DNA of 7,276 nucleotides, from positions 945,627 through 952,902 of the forward strand of contig CP070644.1 of the NCBI GenBank assembly GCA_020354155.1, read 5' to 3'. Below the pieces are notes generated by a model. It was given only the letters and a program-made list of their open reading frames with translations. It did not search any database and had not been told where the DNA came from. The position numbers and the translations under genes were made by a program. Source of the stretch: Nitrospiraceae bacterium (GTDB lineage: Bacteria; Nitrospirota; Thermodesulfovibrionia; UBA6902). Each line of letters opens with the position of its first letter. Position 1 is the stretch's first letter. Below are positions 5,422-7,276 of the stretch, one piece after another.

Positions 5422-6864
5422 CTAAAATGCTTCCATTTCCTTTGCCATTTTGCGATCTGTCCACCAGTTAAAGAACCGGACACCGCCATAACCACCGATG
5501 ACCATGCCGATGCCGAAGAGCCAGCCTCCCGGATCGCCGCCAGCCACCCTGATGAAAAATGCACCGATGTTACAGCCCAGTGCTACACGGGCGCCTACAC
5601 CCATCAGCAGCCCTCCGCCAAGACCCCAGACGATCAGTTCGCCTTTGGGAAGCTTCCATTTGAACTCCTTATTCAGAAGGGACATAATCATCGCCCCAAA
5701 TATAATACCAACAGACATCCAGAGGGCTGGATTACGCCACAGTTCAGGAAGGCCGTTCATTACTCCAAAGAATACGTCGTCCTTTACATCCCAGCCTACT
5801 TTATCCATGATCCATCCTGCAAACTGCGCTTCCTGCGTTGTAATGTACCAGTAACCAGGATCGAAAATTTTCCCCATCGTCGAAAGGTCTTCGTGATGCC
5901 CCATCCTTGCCAGCAGCTCACCAAAGTTGGATATACCAAACTTGTTCTGCATCCCCTTCATTGCAAGGATATGTATGCCTGCCGTGATCCCGATCAGGAC
6001 TCCCATAAGGGTTGTCCTCTCGGAAGCAGTGATCATATTCCACATTCCCCTTAATTCATCTCCAAGTCCTGTTTTCTGCTCTTTGCCCTCTTTCTTTAAA
6101 GCTTTCTTTACCCTTTTGAGGTGACCTTTCCGCATGAAAAAATAATAAATCGCAAAGAGGACCATTATGGTGGGTATGATCGTATTAATAAGTGAGTTGG
6201 CAAAAAAGTTTCTTGCAATATCGCCGCTCATTCCTGAAAAGGCCCCTGTATCAGAAAGGATTATGTTCTTTTTGAAAACGATGTTACCAAGAAAATAGTG
6301 GTCAAACCATGAGGTGATCTTATCCTTTGGCACCCAGGTAGTAGCTTGAGCAGCATCAATCCATGATTGAGGAAGGAGTTTGTTGAATATACCTCCAACG
6401 TCAACAAAGATCGCCTGTCCAAAAGAAATGCCCATTATTGACAATATTGATGTTCCGTTGCCTTCTCCAATTTTATAGAGAGAACCTGACGCACAACCAC
6501 CGGCAAGCACCATCCCTACGCCAAAGATTATGCCTCCAATAAGCTCGTGCGTGCCGAGCGGTCCGGCATGAAAAGTACTCATGTTCGTGGCAGCAAGCAC
6601 CACACTTACGAGGCTGAAGAATATCAGGGCGATAAGAACTCCCACGGCCATTCGCGGTACACCTGCAGCAAACAAATCTCGCGACGCGGAAGCCATACAA
6701 AACCTTCCGTACTGAAGCATCATTCCATAAGCGACTCCGAACCAAATATATACTATGAGATAGATGTAGTATATATTTGAGCTGTAATACAGCAGACTGA
6801 TGAGGATTAGTGCGCCCGTGACTATGAAAGCCCAGAGCTGATTTCTTTTTTCGATGTTTTCCAC
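5422..6864 (-). CDS. yedE: YeeE/YedE-family (TsuA-like) sulfur-compound transporter
   Basis: A 480-aa polytopic inner-membrane protein with two Sulf_transp-type halves. The GTG at 6864 is chosen as start because AAAGGAGG (6876-6883) precedes it by 11 nt. The frame stays open to a TTG at 6969, but that start has no Shine-Dalgarno and would add a 35-residue polar leader. The protein has exactly three cysteines: Cys56 in QYGRFCMAS, Cys124 in LAGGCASGS and Cys431 in ALGCNIG. Each lies in a conserved Gly-rich membrane motif, matching the three functional cysteines of the thiosulfate transporter TsuA. Compared with E. coli YeeE (about 350 aa) it is longer, with extra loops at about 162-210, a Lys-rich probably cytoplasmic loop at 245-275, and about 302-370. 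It probably moves thiosulfate or another sulfane-sulfur species inward by transient thiol contacts, to be accepted by the adjacent TusA protein. The substrate is inferred; relatives are also linked to selenium metabolism. Confidence 0.92.
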   Translation of the reverse strand: MENIEKRNQLWAFIVTGALILISLLYYSSNIYYIYLIVYIWFGVAYGMMLQYGRFCMASASRDLFAAGVPRMAVGVLIALIFFSLVSVVLAATNMSTFHAGPLGTHELIGGIIFGVGMVLAGGCASGSLYKIGEGNGTSILSIMGISFGQAIFVDVGGIFNKLLPQSWIDAAQATTWVPKDKITSWFDHYFLGNIVFKKNIILSDTGAFSGMSGDIARNFFANSLINTIIPTIMVLFAIYYFFMRKGHLKRVKKALKKEGKEQKTGLGDELRGMWNMITASERTTLMGVLIGITAGIHILAMKGMQNKFGISNFGELLARMGHHEDLSTMGKIFDPGYWYITTQEAQFAGWIMDKVGWDVKDDVFFGVMNGLPELWRNPALWMSVGIIFGAMIMSLLNKEFKWKLPKGELIVWGLGGGLLMGVGARVALGCNIGAFFIRVAGGDPGGWLFGIGMVIGGYGGVRFFNWWTDRKMAKEMEAF

Positions 6865-6875
6865 AGACCTGTTAA

Positions 6876-6883
6876 CCTCCTTT
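6876..6883 (-). promoter_or_regulatory. Ribosome binding site deciding the yedE start
   Basis: AAAGGAGG on the minus strand sits 11 nt before the GTG at 6864. No comparable site precedes the TTG at 6969. The spacing is a little long but acceptable. This shortens the longest possible frame from 515 to 480 residues. Confidence 0.7.
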
Positions 6884-6968
6884 AAATTTTTTAAATCTTC
6901 AAGGATTAGTGTGAGTTGCTGGATGTCTGAATGATTGAAAAATAAAAAGTTATGACTTACGGCCTTCA

Positions 6969-6998
6969 ATATTAATACACGTTGGCCGGTTAGTCCAA
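6969..6998 (-). promoter_or_regulatory. Possible sigma70-type promoter of the yedE operon
   Basis: On the minus strand TTGGAC (6998-6993) and TAATAT (6974-6969) are 18 bp apart. Both match consensus only partly. Transcription would start near 6961 and give a leader of about 95 nt before the GTG, which would also exclude the TTG at 6969 as a start codon. This is weak, as AT-rich DNA offers several such pairs. Confidence 0.2.
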
Positions 6999-7057
6999 TT
7001 AAAAAAATTTATTGTGAAATTTGTTCTATTTATCTATTAGGTTAATCAAGTACTGAA

Positions 7058-7079
7058 TAACAGTATGTAATATCTGTTA
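7058..7079. repeat. Inverted repeat TAACAG-N10-CTGTTA, possible operator
   Basis: Perfect 6-bp arms at 7058-7063 and 7074-7079, 16 bp centre to centre (about one and a half helical turns). It lies upstream of the yedE promoter candidate, where an activator or repressor dimer could bind. No regulator gene is in the window, and the match could be chance. Confidence 0.3.
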
Positions 7080-7124
7080 CAGGAATTTACGTATAATCTT
7101 ATTCAGAAATGCCATTTTCTTTGT

Positions 7125-7142
7125 AACTGAAACTGTTCAGTT
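7125..7142. repeat. Inverted repeat AACTGAA-ACTG-TTCAGTT, possible operator
   Basis: Perfect 7-bp arms around a 4-nt spacer, 18 bp in all. No T-tract follows, so it is not a terminator. The size and symmetry suit a dimeric DNA-binding protein. It shares CTGTT/AACAG-like elements with the repeat at 7058-7079, but no common consensus is firm. Confidence 0.35.
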
Positions 7143-7225
7143 CCTGTCAGATGGCGACCACTAGTATGCCAGTGGGAAGAAGTATTTTACAAGAGGTCAG
7201 TGATTCATGAACTAAAAAGCAGGTA

Positions 7226-7260
7226 CAAAAAACGGAACCCCCTGTGAGGCCCCGTTTTTA
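7226..7260 (-). terminator. Rho-independent terminator of the gene upstream of this window
   Basis: On the minus strand ACGGGGCCTC-ACAG-GGGGTTCCGT folds as a 10-bp stem with three G-U pairs and a tetraloop, followed by a T-tract. Read on the plus strand, the G-U pairs become A-C mismatches, so the strong direction is minus. It would end a minus-strand transcript entering from beyond 7276 and insulate the yedE operon. Confidence 0.8.
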
Positions 7261-7276
7261 TGTGATAATCTGCTGA

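Larger units (their letters stand above)
6884..7225. other. AT-rich leader/intergenic region upstream of the yedE operon
   Basis: About 340 bases without a convincing gene. Both strands are broken by frequent stops, and the longest short frames lack ribosome sites. It holds a possible promoter at 6969-6998 and two inverted repeats (7058-7079 and 7125-7142). Shorter dyads are also present: CTGTTACAG at 7074-7082, CCACT/AGTGG around 7158-7175 and the 8-bp palindrome TTCATGAA at 7204-7211. Because a terminator closes the upstream unit at 7226, the operon promoter must lie here. I see no tRNA, known riboswitch or insertion sequence. Confidence 0.6.

Noticed and set aside
7153..7212. Short plus-strand frame of 19 codons (starts MATTSMPVG)
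   Set aside because: No ribosome site and too short to support by composition alone.

Overview
All seven intact genes lie on the minus strand, so transcription runs from high to low coordinates. The window looks like a Gram-negative, anaerobic, sulfur- and cobalamin-using bacterium. The evidence is an outer-membrane LpxR-type lipid A deacylase, a cobalamin-binding radical SAM enzyme, and a YeeE/YedE sulfur permease next to a TusA-type sulfurtransferase. Moderate GC and this gene mix would fit Nitrospirota or Desulfobacterota. That placement is inference from gene style, not proof.

Block 1 (about 7226-4203, minus strand) is a sulfur-handling operon. A hairpin terminator at 7226-7260 ends whatever lies upstream. 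About 360 bases of AT-rich leader with small inverted repeats follow. Then come a 480-aa YeeE/YedE membrane protein with exactly three cysteines (5422-6864), a TusA-like protein with a CPHP active site (5132-5383), a small membrane-anchored Gly/Tyr-rich protein built on a 54-bp tandem repeat (4789-5088), and a UspA-family protein (4281-4748). The gene gaps are about 40 bp, the first three genes have strong Shine-Dalgarno sites, and a 12-bp perfect hairpin with a T-tract closes the unit. The permease probably passes a sulfur species to TusA by thiol relay. The roles of the Gly-rich and Usp proteins are unknown.

Block 2 (4143-201, minus strand) appears to be a second transcription unit: an FAD-dependent oxidoreductase of the UDP-galactopyranose-mutase/protoporphyrinogen-oxidase-like type, a B12-binding radical SAM protein 6 bp downstream, and an LpxR-family lipid A deacylase 37 bp further on. 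This suggests modification of a lipid or glycan of the cell envelope, but substrates cannot be read from sequence.

At the left edge (1-165, plus strand) is the C-terminal end of a repeat-type surface or secreted protein reading toward lpxR. It carries an in-frame TAA, so it is probably a broken gene.
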